Shown: positions 39,806 to 49,807, counted from the first letter of the stretch. The stretch: DNA of 64,000 bases from JAPKZH01 sp963715635 (GCA_963715635.1 OY970261.1:3968001-4032000); one strand, 5' to 3'. Made by a program: numbers and translations. Notes: a model not told the origin generated them from the sequence alone.

Positions 39806-42626
39806 GCATAAATCTGATCAAAATCAGCTTCCCCAGCTTCGTCCCTGGAGTGGTCGTTGCCGGAATAATGGAGAAGACGGCATCGCTCGTATCTGAAGGA
39901 TCCCCGTCTTCCGCCTCACTGACCCGGATCATGCACTGATCGGAAACCGCATCGGGCACAGCCCACGTGTAATGCCCGTTATTTTCGGTCGAGTCCACAA
40001 TCGTCGTCCAGGTGCTGGCGGCATCCGTCGAAAGCTCGATTTTCAGGTCCCCCACGTCGCCTCCCGTGATCCAGGTGATATCGTGGATGGATCCCACCGG
40101 CCATTGTTCCCCACCGTTCGGTGACTTCACGATAATAATTGGTTCGTTCGTGATCGTGAAGACGGCATCGCTCGTATCTGAAGGATCCCCGTCTTCCGCA
40201 TCGCTGACCCTTACCAGGCAATTGACGGAAACTTCATCGGGCACGACCCAGGCGTAGGTCCCGTCATTTTCGGTCGAGTCGACAATCCCGGTCCAGGTGT
40301 CGCCGTTATCCGTCGAGTATTCGATCTTCAGGTTCCCCACCTTGCCTGTCGTCAGCCAGGTGATGTTCTGCGTAAACCCGACATGCCAGCTTTCCCCGCC
40401 GTTGGGCGAAGTCACGATGACCGAAAGGTTATAGATTTTGGCCACGAAGCCGTCCCGGCCGCCGTTATGAGTCAGGCCAAGGCCGCCAGTGACAGGAAAG
40501 GTGGACTCCGTTGAATAGGTGCTCCCCGTCAGGTAGACATTTCCCGACCCGTCCGCATCGAGGGCAATACTCGTAGCGTAATCGGCATTTGAGCCGCCGA
40601 TGTATCCGCAGAACAAGAGCTGTGTCCCGGACGCGTCCACCTTGGCAACATAGGCATCGAAGCTGCCGCTGTGCGTCAGCCCTGGTCCGTCCTTCACGGG
40701 GAAGGTCACCTCCGTTGAAGAGGTGTACCCAGTGACGTAGGCATAGCCCCAACTGTCCACGGCGATGCCGGTGGCGGCGTCATATCCTGAACCGCCGATA
40801 TATCCGCAATACGTGATCCCCGCTCCTGTCTCCGTCAACTTGGCCACAAAGGCGTCATAATAGCCGCCGTTGTGGGTTACGTTCGGGCCCGTATTTACAG
40901 GGAAGCTCGTTTCCGTCGAGGATGTATACCCTGTGATATAGGCATTGCCGGAACCGTCCACCGCGATGCCCATGCCGACGTCATATCCTGAACCGCCGAT
41001 ATATCCGCAATAATCCAGTGCCGTGCCGTTGACGCTGACCTTGGCCACAAAAGCGTCAGAGAGACCGCTATGCGTCAGGATCGGACCTCCCGCTACAGGA
41101 AACGTCGATTCCGTCGAGGTTGCGGACCCCGTGATATAGGCATTGCCAAGGATATCCACCGCGATCCCATATCCGAAATCATCCCCCGAGCCGCCGATAT
41201 AGCCGCAATAGTCCAGCGCCGTGCCGTTGGCGTTGACCTTGGCCACGAAAGCATCCGCAGTTCCGCCGTTAAAGGTCAGATCGGGACCCTCCTTGACCGG
41301 AAAGGAGGTCCCTATCGAATTTGTATAACCGGCAATGTAGGCGCAGCCAGCGCCGTCTACAGCAATGCTCCTTCCGTAGTCGTTGCCCGAGCCGCCGATA
41401 TAGCCGCAATAGTCCAGCGCCGTGCCGTCGGCATTGACCTTGGCCACAAAAGCATCGAAAGAGCCGTTATGCATCAGGTTCGGACCTCCAATTACGGGAA
41501 AAGTGGACTGCGTCGAAGCTGTGTACCCGGTGACATAGGCGTTGCCAAAGATATCCAAGGCGATCCCGTATCCGAAATCATCCCCCGAGCCGCCGATATA
41601 GCCGCAATAATCCAGCGCTGTTCCATCGGCGTTGATCTTGGCCACAAAGGCATCCACACTTCCGCCGTTGAAGGCTAAATCCGGACCCGCCTTAACCGGA
41701 AAGGCGGCCCCCGGCGCGTATGTGTAACCCGCGAGGTATGCGTTACCGGACGCGTCGGCGGCTATTCCATAACCATAATCAGAGTTTGGACCGCCGATAT
41801 AGCCGCAATATATGAGAATCGTAGGGTCCAGGATGAGGGATCCGGTCCGGTCGTACTCGCCGACCGTAAAACCGTAGACGACGGTGTTTTCTTCGTTCTC
41901 CCCGAGGCCGCCATGACCTGTTCTTTCCTTGCCGCCTGCGACTATCTTATAAGCCAGCGGCACGTTGACCCGTTTCCCCGAGTGGTCCTGGTAGGCGACG
42001 GGCAGATCATCCTCGAACCCGCCCGACGGTGCCGAAACAACCAGGCTTCCTTTGTTATTGATGAGCACCGAACTCGCCCCACGGTAAGCCAAACGAATCC
42101 GCGACGGGTCTGCGCCCGGATGAACGACGAATTCGTACTTCAGATGGTCCATCGTCCCGGAGTACACCAGGTCAATTCCCGGCCAGAGGTTGGCATATAT
42201 GATCCGGGAATAGGTGGGAAGCCCTTTCTTCCAATTTGCTTGTTCTCCCTTGAAGTACGAAATGATCGCTCCCGTCTTATCCGTGCCCACCGGTTTTACG
42301 CCTGGGTTGGCGCCCACAAAATCTAGCTTCACCACCCACCGAGAATCACTCGCTTTGATCAAAGCGAACGTCACTCCTTCAGGGCCAAAATAGACTGCTT
42401 TATCCTTTCCCTGGATGTAGTAAGCGACCCGTTCGTCCAATTGTCCCCGGTTGGGAATGAAATTCACCGGCATCTTGCCAAAATCAGACTGGGCGCGGAG
42501 AAGATGACCGGCCGATGCAGAGGGCGAAGGAGATCTCTGTTCTAAGGGGGCTGGCCTCCCTGTCCCGGAGACCAGGAAGCAAAAGCAGGTGATCAAGGCT
42601 GCGCCGGTCAAGATTCTTTTCTCCAT
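39789..42626 (-). CDS. Large secreted SBBP-repeat beta-propeller protein
   Basis: About 945 residues with a signal peptide (MEKRILTGAALITCFCFLVSG). Residues about 50-280 match the N-terminal domain usual in SBBP proteins (FIPNRGQLDERVAYYIQGKDKAVYFGPEGVTFAL, YANLWPGIDLVYSG). Seven or more repeats of about 58 residues follow, each like DYCGYIGGSGDDFGYGIAVD-GNAYITGYT, predicting a propeller. The end carries two Ig-like repeats beginning SPNGGExW (about 765-950), nearly identical in their second halves. The ATG at 42626 is preferred over an ATG at 42674: GGAG sits before it and the signal peptide starts there. It is divergent from the TonB receptor gene. A surface adhesion or binding role is likely. 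Confidence 0.8.
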   Translation of the reverse strand: MEKRILTGAALITCFCFLVSGTGRPAPLEQRSPSPSASAGHLLRAQSDFGKMPVNFIPNRGQLDERVAYYIQGKDKAVYFGPEGVTFALIKASDSRWVVKLDFVGANPGVKPVGTDKTGAIISYFKGEQANWKKGLPTYSRIIYANLWPGIDLVYSGTMDHLKYEFVVHPGADPSRIRLAYRGASSVLINNKGSLVVSAPSGGFEDDLPVAYQDHSGKRVNVPLAYKIVAGGKERTGHGGLGENEENTVVYGFTVGEYDRTGSLILDPTILIYCGYIGGPNSDYGYGIAADASGNAYLAGYTYAPGAAFPVKAGPDLAFNGGSVDAFVAKINADGTALDYCGYIGGSGDDFGYGIALDIFGNAYVTGYTASTQSTFPVIGGPNLMHNGSFDAFVAKVNADGTALDYCGYIGGSGNDYGRSIAVDGAGCAYIAGYTNSIGTSFPVKEGPDLTFNGGTADAFVAKVNANGTALDYCGYIGGSGDDFGYGIAVDILGNAYITGSATSTESTFPVAGGPILTHSGLSDAFVAKVSVNGTALDYCGYIGGSGYDVGMGIAVDGSGNAYITGYTSSTETSFPVNTGPNVTHNGGYYDAFVAKLTETGAGITYCGYIGGSGYDAATGIAVDSWGYAYVTGYTSSTEVTFPVKDGPGLTHSGSFDAYVAKVDASGTQLLFCGYIGGSNADYATSIALDADGSGNVYLTGSTYSTESTFPVTGGLGLTHNGGRDGFVAKIYNLSVIVTSPNGGESWHVGFTQNITWLTTGKVGNLKIEYSTDNGDTWTGIVDSTENDGTYAWVVPDEVSVNCLVRVSDAEDGDPSDTSDAVFTITNEPIIIVKSPNGGEQWPVGSIHDITWITGGDVGDLKIELSTDAASTWTTIVDSTENNGHYTWAVPDAVSDQCMIRVSEAEDGDPSDTSDAVFSIIPATTTPGTKLGKLILIRFMLSPFF

Positions 42627-42842
42627 GGCTTGCTCCTTACAGCTAAAACAATAGCTTATCTGAAATGGTTGCACCAGGCAAGCTGGAATTCTAGTCCTAA
42701 ATGTAGTATCTTATTGCGCGTGAAACGAAAGCGCTCCGGTTAAGGTTTAGATATTTATGATACGTCCTGTCCTTCGCAAACATCACGTTCCGGCGATTAT
42801 CAGAGACACAGCCGCATGAACGGACAATCCAGGAGGTCCGAA

Positions 42843-45800
42843 TTGAGAAAAGCGTCCGCCGCAGTTTTCGTATTCCTGTTCTTCTTCGCAGGCGAAATGT
42901 CACTCCTCCGAGCCCAATACCTCACGGGATCCATCCAAGGCACGGTCGCCGATAAATCAGGCAAGTTCCTGGCCGGGGCGACGGTGAGCTTAACCTCCCC
43001 GGCCATGCTCGGAAACTTGATGATGACGACCGGAAAAGCCGGAGGTTTCGACTTTGCCGCCCTGGCTCCCGGAGTCTATACGGTGACTGCCGAGATACCC
43101 GGGTTTCAAACCTTTATCCGCGATCGGATTGTCCTTAGCTCCGGGATGTCCTTCTTTTTTCGTATTGAACTGAGCCCGTCGGAGCAGGAGCAGGAGCAGG
43201 AGGTGGTTGCCCAAGAGCCTCCAACCGCTCTGGACACGGTATCGGCCAAGACGGCTGTCATCAGGGAACAGGTCTTGATACGCAACATCCCCCTAGCCCG
43301 GGATTTCGGGGCAATCCTGAATACGGCTCCCGGCGTTATCTCGGCCGGATATGTTTTTGATGCCGTTGCTTCCATCCAAGGCGGCACGGTGCGGGACAAC
43401 GCATATCTTCTGGACGGGGCTAATCTGACCGATATGTTCGCCATGGCTCCGCTGCTCAATCTCAACATCGACCAGATGGAAGAGATAGAGATCATTCCCG
43501 CCGGGGCGCCCGTGTCCCAGCTTCCCGCGGGTGGCGCGCAGGTGAATGTGATCAGCAAGTCAGGCGGCAATTCCCATGCCGGAGAATTGGGCCTTTTTTT
43601 GATTAATAACGGCTTTAACAAAGATCTGTGGACATCCTCCCAAGTCAAAGACCTGGGCGTCGGCCCGCCTGCGGGAGATAAGAATCTCTTCGAAACTTCC
43701 TTGAGCTTGGGAGGCCCCATCTTGGAGGATCGCGCCTGGTACTTCCTGGCCGGAAGGTACCTCAAGAGATCGATGACGAACAACTTTATCGGTCCCTTCG
43801 TGGACATCCTGGGCAGACAACACGATTCCTACGATTGGTCCCGCAAGGACCTTTCGGGATTTTTCAAGCTCACCGTGCGTCCCATCTCCAACGCCAAATT
43901 CATGGCCTGGATCAATCTGACCAACGTCTATCAACCCGTATCCGAAGACCCGTCGCCTCGTCTGCCTTTTCTCTCCACCCATATTTTAGATCATGATAAA
44001 TCCCTCGCCTTGCACGGCGTCATGGATTATTCCCTCGATCAGAACACGCAGGTTTACGTCGGGGCCTCCTACATCAACAGGAATATCCCCGCTTCCCTCC
44101 AGACGGATGCTCAGAGCCTTCCCTGGACCGATGACGCCGGAGATGTTTATGGCCCCCTGAGCGGCGCCGATTACAATTCCCAAACCCAGAGGCAGAGATT
44201 CCAGGCCAACGCTTCCCTTCGAAGATTCGTCGATGATTTCCTCGGCGTTCCCCATACCCTCAATGTCGGCGCGGATTTCGACGATTCCACCTCAAACCTT
44301 GACTGGTGGCGGCAGGACAACATGCTTTTGTACCTGGACAGCCGCAACCCGAACAATTATTTTTATTCCGACCGCGGACTTCTGGGCTTCTGGCTCTGCG
44401 GCACCCAACAGGGCACTACTGTTCTCTCGGGTCGGACGCGCAGGCTGGGAGTCTTTGCTACGGATTCTATCAGCCTGGCCGGACGGCTGACGTTCAGCCT
44501 CGGGCTTCGCTTCGAGCGTTCCTGGGGCTCGTTTCCCCTGGCCCCAAAGGGTATTTCAGGAAACCCCCTCTCTGTCTTCGTCGGGGATGCGCTCGTGAAC
44601 CCCTATCTTAGGGCCGCTTATCCAAATGATTTCCCCGAGGATTTCAACCTTTGGGGCCAGTTCACAATGCCGGAGCTGGATAATTTCATCTCCTGGAATG
44701 TTCTCTCTCCGCGGGCCGGGCTTGCCTTTGATATCTGGGGAACCGGAAAAACCATCCTCAAAGCCGCCTACGCCCTTTATCCGGACGACCTCTCTCACCG
44801 TTACTTTTTGCCGCTGCACCCCCTCTATCCCCAGAGCCTTGCCGTCTATTGGATCGACGCAAACGGCGACGGCCAGCCCGACGTGGAGGACGATTTTAGT
44901 CTCCCAAACCTGGATTACCGGTTTCTCTCCAGCTCTTTTAGCAAGAACCGAGTGGCGAGCGATATCAAGGCTCCGCGTACGGAGGAAATCTCCCTCGGCC
45001 TCGACCACGAGCTCTTCAAGAATTTCACTCTCGGCCTTCATTTCGTTTCTAAGGTACAGAGGAATATTCTCGAAGATGTTCTCTACGCCCCCGATACGGG
45101 AGAATACTTGTATGCTCCCGGTCAGGCCTCGACCCAAAAGAACTGGTTTCCCTTCACAACCACCGTTCCCGGCACCGACTCCTACCCGAGCCAGACCGTC
45201 ACGATCTATGCCAAATCCCTTCAAGCGCCGCCGACCTTTTTGCAGCTGCGAAATGTCCCGGAGCTCAAGCGCAAATATCGGGCCCTGGAATTCGTCTTTC
45301 ACAAGCGCATGGCCCAGGGCTGGGAGCTGGCCGGCTCTCTGGTCTGGAGCAAAGCCGAGGGAAACCTGGGCGGCTTCGCCGACGGGACCACGGGCTTGAC
45401 GGAGGCGGCGAACAGCCCGAACTACTTTGTTAATCAATACGGGCGGCTGGACACGGACAGACCACTACAAATTAAACTCCTGGGCAGCGCGGAGCTCCCC
45501 TTCGGCTTTTGGCTCAGCGCTTCCTTCCACTATCAGAGCGGCCTTCCCTGGCAGAGATGGGCTCAGGTTCTCCCTCCGGCCGACTGGTGTTCAGCCCACA
45601 ATGTGGAATGGACGTATTATACCGTCAACCTCGAAGCGTCGGGAGCCCGGCGAGAAAAGGCCTGGTCAACCCTCGACCTGAGGCTGGAAAAAAAATGGCG
45701 CTTGGGGGCTTCGGGCAATTTGGGGCTGTACGCCGATGTCGCCAACCTGCTGGGCTTCACCGCCTCTTTTGTCGGCCTGAATGATATCGGCCGCTGGGAG

Positions 45801-45917
45801 CCTGCCGCAGAGGGAGCGGGCCAGCCCGGCGTGACGTTTCTACAGACGGATTACAGGGTCACAAACGCCGTCTTCGGCACGCGGACGATTCGCTTGGGGC
45901 TCAGGCTGGATTTTTAG
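42843..45917 (+). CDS. TonB-dependent receptor with carboxypeptidase-regulatory-like domain (Oar-like)
   Basis: About 1024 residues. A signal peptide precedes a carboxypeptidase-regulatory-like domain (SIQGTVADKSGKFLAGATVSLTS through GVYTVTAEIPGFQTFIRD, residues about 30-110). The plug domain follows (FGAILNTAPGVIS, SIQGGTVRDNAYLLDGANLTDM, QMEEIEIIPAGAPVSQLPAGGAQVNVISKSGGN), then a long barrel with terminal strand TRTIRLGLRLDF ending in Phe. It imports a large ligand, perhaps oligosaccharide, or takes part in surface transport. The TTG at 42843 is the best start: AGGAGG sits exactly six bases upstream. An ATG at 42816 has no ribosome site. Confidence 0.85.
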   Translation: MRKASAAVFVFLFFFAGEMSLLRAQYLTGSIQGTVADKSGKFLAGATVSLTSPAMLGNLMMTTGKAGGFDFAALAPGVYTVTAEIPGFQTFIRDRIVLSSGMSFFFRIELSPSEQEQEQEVVAQEPPTALDTVSAKTAVIREQVLIRNIPLARDFGAILNTAPGVISAGYVFDAVASIQGGTVRDNAYLLDGANLTDMFAMAPLLNLNIDQMEEIEIIPAGAPVSQLPAGGAQVNVISKSGGNSHAGELGLFLINNGFNKDLWTSSQVKDLGVGPPAGDKNLFETSLSLGGPILEDRAWYFLAGRYLKRSMTNNFIGPFVDILGRQHDSYDWSRKDLSGFFKLTVRPISNAKFMAWINLTNVYQPVSEDPSPRLPFLSTHILDHDKSLALHGVMDYSLDQNTQVYVGASYINRNIPASLQTDAQSLPWTDDAGDVYGPLSGADYNSQTQRQRFQANASLRRFVDDFLGVPHTLNVGADFDDSTSNLDWWRQDNMLLYLDSRNPNNYFYSDRGLLGFWLCGTQQGTTVLSGRTRRLGVFATDSISLAGRLTFSLGLRFERSWGSFPLAPKGISGNPLSVFVGDALVNPYLRAAYPNDFPEDFNLWGQFTMPELDNFISWNVLSPRAGLAFDIWGTGKTILKAAYALYPDDLSHRYFLPLHPLYPQSLAVYWIDANGDGQPDVEDDFSLPNLDYRFLSSSFSKNRVASDIKAPRTEEISLGLDHELFKNFTLGLHFVSKVQRNILEDVLYAPDTGEYLYAPGQASTQKNWFPFTTTVPGTDSYPSQTVTIYAKSLQAPPTFLQLRNVPELKRKYRALEFVFHKRMAQGWELAGSLVWSKAEGNLGGFADGTTGLTEAANSPNYFVNQYGRLDTDRPLQIKLLGSAELPFGFWLSASFHYQSGLPWQRWAQVLPPADWCSAHNVEWTYYTVNLEASGARREKAWSTLDLRLEKKWRLGASGNLGLYADVANLLGFTASFVGLNDIGRWEPAAEGAGQPGVTFLQTDYRVTNAVFGTRTIRLGLRLDF

Positions 45918-45931
45918 TATTCAGTCGGCTT

Positions 45932-46777
45932 TTAGCTGAAGAGACGGACCTTTTGGCTCTGTCCCATGCGCGTGATGAATTCGGCATAAGTGCAGACGGC
46001 AAACCCCTTCTTGATGATGGCGTCCAGGCGTTTAAAGACGTTTCTCCGGTTGTAATACATCAAGGCATTGTAGAACCGGCTGTTGTTGATTTCCGGGTGC
46101 ATGAAGCGCTCCTGCTCCGTGTCGATATCGTACGGATGAAAATAGCCGACGAGCGGTCGGTCTGCCCGGAAAAGTTTATTCGCAGCGCGGCGAATTAAGA
46201 ATGAGGGCAGGACACGAAAATAGACGCCCCCGGCCACGGGAACCAGATAGGGGCCGAATCTTCCGACCGTCATGGGGATTTCTATGATCCCATCGATCAT
46301 TTTCGGCTCAGGCCCGAATTCCGGCCAGCCGTAAAAGGGGTTTTTGGCCGGAAGCACGGAGCTGGAGTACGTCAGGCCCAGCTCCTTCAAAAATCCATAC
46401 GCCCATGATGTTTTCGCGGTCAGGGAAAAAACGGGGGCCCGGAATCCCCGGATGTTTTGAGCGCCGGCTTTTCTGAGGGCGGCGATATTTGCTTCGAGCG
46501 ATTTGCGGAACTCATCCCGCGCCTGCTGATCGATGGGGACGTGGCGATCGCTGTGGCAGGCGATTTCGTGGCCGGCCTCCAAGACCTCACGGACGAGTGA
46601 GGGATAGGCCTCGGCAACCTCGCCCACGACAAAAAAGGTGCAATGAAAGCCGTGCTTCTTCAACCATTCCAGGTAGGCACGGACATTGTCCGGGACACGT
46701 TCTCGGCGGCGCCGTCCATCCTCCATGAGGAAGCGTATGTCTTCCAGGTCGACGCTAAAAAGATAGATATCGCTCAT
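45932..46777 (-). CDS. Polysaccharide deacetylase (NodB homology)
   Basis: A 281-residue metal-dependent deacetylase. Motif 1 is FSVDLED (D10, D13), like the SVDVED of exopolysaccharide-linked deacetylases. Motif 2 is H75-S-D-R-H79, the metal-binding pair. RGFRAPVFSLT is motif 3 and GYFHPYDID contains the motif 5-type histidine. No signal peptide is visible, so it may act on cytoplasmic or lipid-linked glycan precursors. AGAGGG precedes the ATG, and it follows the TolB-like gene by ten bases. It is convergent with the TonB receptor gene at 14 bases. Confidence 0.85.
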   Translation of the reverse strand: MSDIYLFSVDLEDIRFLMEDGRRRRERVPDNVRAYLEWLKKHGFHCTFFVVGEVAEAYPSLVREVLEAGHEIACHSDRHVPIDQQARDEFRKSLEANIAALRKAGAQNIRGFRAPVFSLTAKTSWAYGFLKELGLTYSSSVLPAKNPFYGWPEFGPEPKMIDGIIEIPMTVGRFGPYLVPVAGGVYFRVLPSFLIRRAANKLFRADRPLVGYFHPYDIDTEQERFMHPEINNSRFYNALMYYNRRNVFKRLDAIIKKGFAVCTYAEFITRMGQSQKVRLFS

Positions 46778-46787
46778 GGCTGCCCTC

Positions 46788-47759
46788 TCAATGCCAATCC
46801 GGAAACAGGTCCCGCGCCGAGCTCGAAAAGAGGGGCATGACCCGCCGCGTGCCCACCTTTAACAGATACAGGGACCAACGGCCCTGTTTGGGCGAATGCT
46901 CGTTGCTTGAACAGAAGACAATGTGCTCCCCGTCCGGCGCCCAGGAGGGAAAATAATCGTAGGTCTCATTTCGCTCGGTCTGCCTGCGCTTGTCCGTCCC
47001 GTCGGGGTTCATCGTCCAGATGTCCCCTTTGCCGTCCGCCTGGGATGACACGTAGGCCAGCGTCCGGCCGTCCCTGGAAAAACGTGCCCGGCAGCTTTTT
47101 CCGCCCTCGGCCAAAGCTCGATATTTTTTCGCCTGGATGTCATAGAGAAAGACATCCCAGCCGATGAACCTGTGTCCCGTGAAGGCCAGGAGCGGCGCGG
47201 AAGGCGAAAAGTCGGACAGGCCGTGAGATCCCTTGAATTCTGGGACGATCGTCTGGATTTCCTTTGTTTTTAGGTCGATCGTCTTCAGGACAGCCTCCAT
47301 GCCCAGGAGGCGCTTATTTTCTTCCGTGAAGGCGAGGGCCGTCCCATCGGGGAGCCAGGCCGGCTCGAGCTCATCGTTCGGGGAGCTCGTGATCTCGGTG
47401 AGCCCCGAGCCGTCGGCGTTCATCACATAAATATCAAAGTTGCCATGGGGATTGGCCGTGAAGGCGATCCGGGTTCCGTCCGGGGACCAGCGGGGATATT
47501 CATCGCTCCAGGAATTGTCGGTGAGCTTGCGCAGCTCGTTCGCCGTCAGGAGATAGATCTCGTTATCGCCGTCCATGTCGGATTGAAAAACGATCCTTCC
47601 CCGGAATGGGAAACCGGCCTTGAGAGAGCCGAGGTCGATTTTTTGAAGTGAGGGAAGGCGGCTGGCTGTCTCCTTTTCCGGAGAACAGACGGCCAGCGTC
47701 AGCGAGAGAACGCTTAGGTAGAACGCCCATCGGGATTTCGTGGCCATGGACACTCTCAT
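46788..47759 (-). CDS. TolB-like PD40 beta-propeller protein, exported
   Basis: A 323-residue protein with an N-terminal hydrophobic segment ending LTLAVCSPEKE, which may be a lipoprotein signal although V before the Cys is unusual. Repeated PD40 phrases follow: RIVFQSDMDGDNEIYLL, PRWSPDGTRIAFTANPHGNFDIYVMNADGSG, PAWLPDGTALAFTE, RFSRDGRTLAYVSS, PSWAPDGEHIVFCSS, together a six-bladed propeller. TolB-type propellers bind partners in the periplasm. It is upstream of the deacetylase with ten bases between, so they are probably cotranscribed. ATG at 47747 is an alternative start. Confidence 0.8.
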   Translation of the reverse strand: MRVSMATKSRWAFYLSVLSLTLAVCSPEKETASRLPSLQKIDLGSLKAGFPFRGRIVFQSDMDGDNEIYLLTANELRKLTDNSWSDEYPRWSPDGTRIAFTANPHGNFDIYVMNADGSGLTEITSSPNDELEPAWLPDGTALAFTEENKRLLGMEAVLKTIDLKTKEIQTIVPEFKGSHGLSDFSPSAPLLAFTGHRFIGWDVFLYDIQAKKYRALAEGGKSCRARFSRDGRTLAYVSSQADGKGDIWTMNPDGTDKRRQTERNETYDYFPSWAPDGEHIVFCSSNEHSPKQGRWSLYLLKVGTRRVMPLFSSSARDLFPDWH

Positions 47760-47852
47760 TTTAATGAATTTGCCAAAAAAAGAAAGCCGGAGCTGGCATC
47801 TTAATTTCTTGTATAAAAGCTAGGGTGGGTGGCGCGGCGCGCAGAGAGCGGC

Positions 47853-48581
47853 TTAGAGCTTGACCGCAGAGATCAGCCTGCAGCGGACGGGCGTATATTT
47901 CAGGGGGAATTTCAGCCGGGGGAAGAGGGCTGCGCTGGCGTCGGTCATCCTGCCCCAATCGATATCCACGATTTTGTCGGGGGCCAGGCCGTAGCGGTGC
48001 AAGATGCGGCAGAAATTCTGGACCGAAAAAAAGAAAACCATCGGCTTGTTCAGCATCCTCAGAAGACGATAGGACGGTCCATAGCAAGACCGTTCGACCT
48101 GTTCCAGGAGGAACGGCACCATGGAGTCCACGAAGTAGACTTCTCCGCCGGGCCTGAGGATTCGAGAGGACTCGGCCACGGCTGTGCGGACATTCGTCAG
48201 GCTCTCCGCGAGACGGCGTTCCGTCAGATGATGGATGACGAACTGGATGATGATCCTGTCGGCGGTTTCATTTTTCAGCGGCAGGGCCCGGATATCTGCC
48301 GCGACGTTCAGCACGGTCTTGTCCTTGGCATGCTTGAGGAACTCCAGGACGTTGTCCACGGAGATGACTTTTTGGATGGAGGCGCCTTCATAGTGGGCGA
48401 CGCCGCCGGAGCCGATATCGACCACGACGCCCTTGAGGCGCGGCTCGATGTTCTTTTTGATCCGGCTGTGGACGTTGGCGACGTCCTCGCGCTCGACCTT
48501 TTCCTGGTACACCGAATAGATTTTTCGGAAGTAAGACTGCACGGCCTTGCCTTCTTGTCCCTGCGGCGGCCTTTGGCTCAT
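47853..48581 (-). CDS. SAM-dependent methyltransferase (class I, type 11-like)
   Basis: A 242-residue protein. Motif I is VVDIGSGGVAHYEG, followed by ISVDNVLEFL, LNVAADIRALPLKNETADRIIIQFVIHHL (the type 11 signature) and ESSRILRPGGEVYFVDS. The C-terminal part has a hydrophobic lid. The substrate is unknown; neighbours suggest a glycan or lipid. Just downstream at 47827-47836 lies GGGTGGCGCG, which also ends the repeat elements at 9952 and 35352, but without their other parts. Confidence 0.75.
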   Translation of the reverse strand: MSQRPPQGQEGKAVQSYFRKIYSVYQEKVEREDVANVHSRIKKNIEPRLKGVVVDIGSGGVAHYEGASIQKVISVDNVLEFLKHAKDKTVLNVAADIRALPLKNETADRIIIQFVIHHLTERRLAESLTNVRTAVAESSRILRPGGEVYFVDSMVPFLLEQVERSCYGPSYRLLRMLNKPMVFFFSVQNFCRILHRYGLAPDKIVDIDWGRMTDASAALFPRLKFPLKYTPVRCRLISAVKL

Positions 48582-48700
48582 GTCACAAGAACCCCGGCGG
48601 AAAAACAGCTTATGTTCATGAATTTTACAAAAAAATTATCATAGATTTATACAAAATGCAAAAGATGATGCGGTCGATTCGAGAGAACGGCCTTTGGTTT

Positions 48701-49555
48701 TTAGACGAGGGCGAAGCCCTCTTTGATCTTGGGCAGGAAGCGCTGGCGGCCCTGGACCAGCTCGTCGATATCGATGCCTTTGTCCTCGAAATAATCGCGG
48801 ATGAGCTCGCGGACGACGTTGTCCTGTTTTTTGGTGACATAATCGACGGTCATCGTCTCGTTCTGTTCGACGGGCTTGCCCAGCAGGTTCCGCTTCCAGT
48901 GGATGATCCAGCCGGAGAAACACATCGGCTGGGAGCGGTGTATGACGTCCTTGGTCATCATGCCCTTGATGCTCTTGCTGTGGTCCAGGCTGAGGTAGTC
49001 GATGGCGAACCCCAGGTCTTTGAGTTTGTCGCGGCGGTTTTCGCGGCTGCCGAATTCGTAGGTGGGGGTCATGAAATGGACGGCGTATTCCATGGCGAAT
49101 GTCTTGAGCCGGTTGACGATGCTCGGGTAATTTTCGGCGGTGCCCGCCAAGTTTTCGTCGGACGGGATCTGCTCCCTGTTCGAGCCGTCGGCGTAGCCGA
49201 TGAGGTCGTTCTCCAGGGCGTAGAGCAGGCCGCCGGTGTTCATGCCCAGACGGCAGCCGACGCACCAGCGGGTCTCCAGGTTATAGGCCTTGCGGTCCTT
49301 GCGGAGTCTCTTCACCGAGATCCGCTTGACGACGTCCTTGAGTTCGACGACCTGGTGCGTGATACGCTCCTCGCCGAACGTCTTCTTCAAACGATCGACA
49401 TTGGGCAGGTTGTTCTTGACGCCGAACTCGAGATAGCCCTTGTCGAAGGTGATGAGGTGGACCTTGTCGAATTTCTCCTGGAGGACGACGGCCGCCAAAA
49501 GCGAGTCGATGCCGCCGGAGAACATGACCGCGACTTCATTCTTGACAGGTTTCAT
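48701..49555 (-). CDS. PP-loop ATPase (adenine-nucleotide alpha hydrolase superfamily)
   Basis: A 284-residue protein. The PP-loop is VMFSGGIDSLLAAVV (residues 10-24), as in QueC, asparagine synthetase and tRNA-thiolation enzymes. A CVGCRLGM motif (CxxC) lies near residue 98 and a single cysteine in QPMCFSG near 217, which could bind zinc or an iron-sulfur cluster. GYADGSNREQIPSD resembles the adenylation site of QueC-like enzymes. It would activate a carboxylate or base oxygen with ATP for amidation or thiolation; the substrate is not clear. AAGGAG lies upstream of the ATG. It is preceded by the 54-residue membrane protein gene. Confidence 0.7.
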   Translation of the reverse strand: MKPVKNEVAVMFSGGIDSLLAAVVLQEKFDKVHLITFDKGYLEFGVKNNLPNVDRLKKTFGEERITHQVVELKDVVKRISVKRLRKDRKAYNLETRWCVGCRLGMNTGGLLYALENDLIGYADGSNREQIPSDENLAGTAENYPSIVNRLKTFAMEYAVHFMTPTYEFGSRENRRDKLKDLGFAIDYLSLDHSKSIKGMMTKDVIHRSQPMCFSGWIIHWKRNLLGKPVEQNETMTVDYVTKKQDNVVRELIRDYFEDKGIDIDELVQGRQRFLPKIKEGFALV

Positions 49556-49642
49556 AGTTCGCTCCTTGAGCGCCTCGACACCCCTCCATTATTCATACCC
49601 GAAAAAATATTTCAAGATGGGGGAACGCCCCAGGGGGATCGA

Positions 49643-49807
49643 TCAGTTGCTTTTCAGGACCGGGGCGGCGAAATCTTTTTTGGTGATCTTGGCCTTGATC
49701 CTCCGGATGCAGCAGCCGCCCTGGTAGAACCAGAGAACGACGAGGCCGCCCAAGACGAGCGCCAGGAACCCGACGATGCTCAGAAACACGATCAAGAATG
49801 TCTTCAT
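49643..49807 (-). CDS. Small single-helix membrane protein (54 residues)
   Basis: A short reading frame: MKTFLIVFLSIVGFLALVLG and a further hydrophobic stretch through FYQGG, then CCIRRIKAKITKK and a short tail. One membrane helix (residues 4-28) is followed by a double cysteine and a basic patch, so the C-terminus should be cytoplasmic. AGAGAGG lies five bases before the ATG, a good ribosome site. It lies 87 bases upstream of the PP-loop ATPase gene in the same direction, and downstream of the tandem TTGACA-containing repeat. I recognise no family. Confidence 0.55.
   Translation of the reverse strand: MKTFLIVFLSIVGFLALVLGGLVVLWFYQGGCCIRRIKAKITKKDFAAPVLKSN

Noticed and set aside
41070..41678. 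Open plus-strand frame of 202 codons with repeated RAADIAAIVQRRAVG phrases
   Set aside because: It is the antisense image of the SBBP repeats; the repetition comes from the real minus-strand gene.
47827..47836. GGGTGGCGCG as a third copy of the intergenic element
   Set aside because: Only the terminal ten bases match; the CCCCGC partner and the other end are missing.
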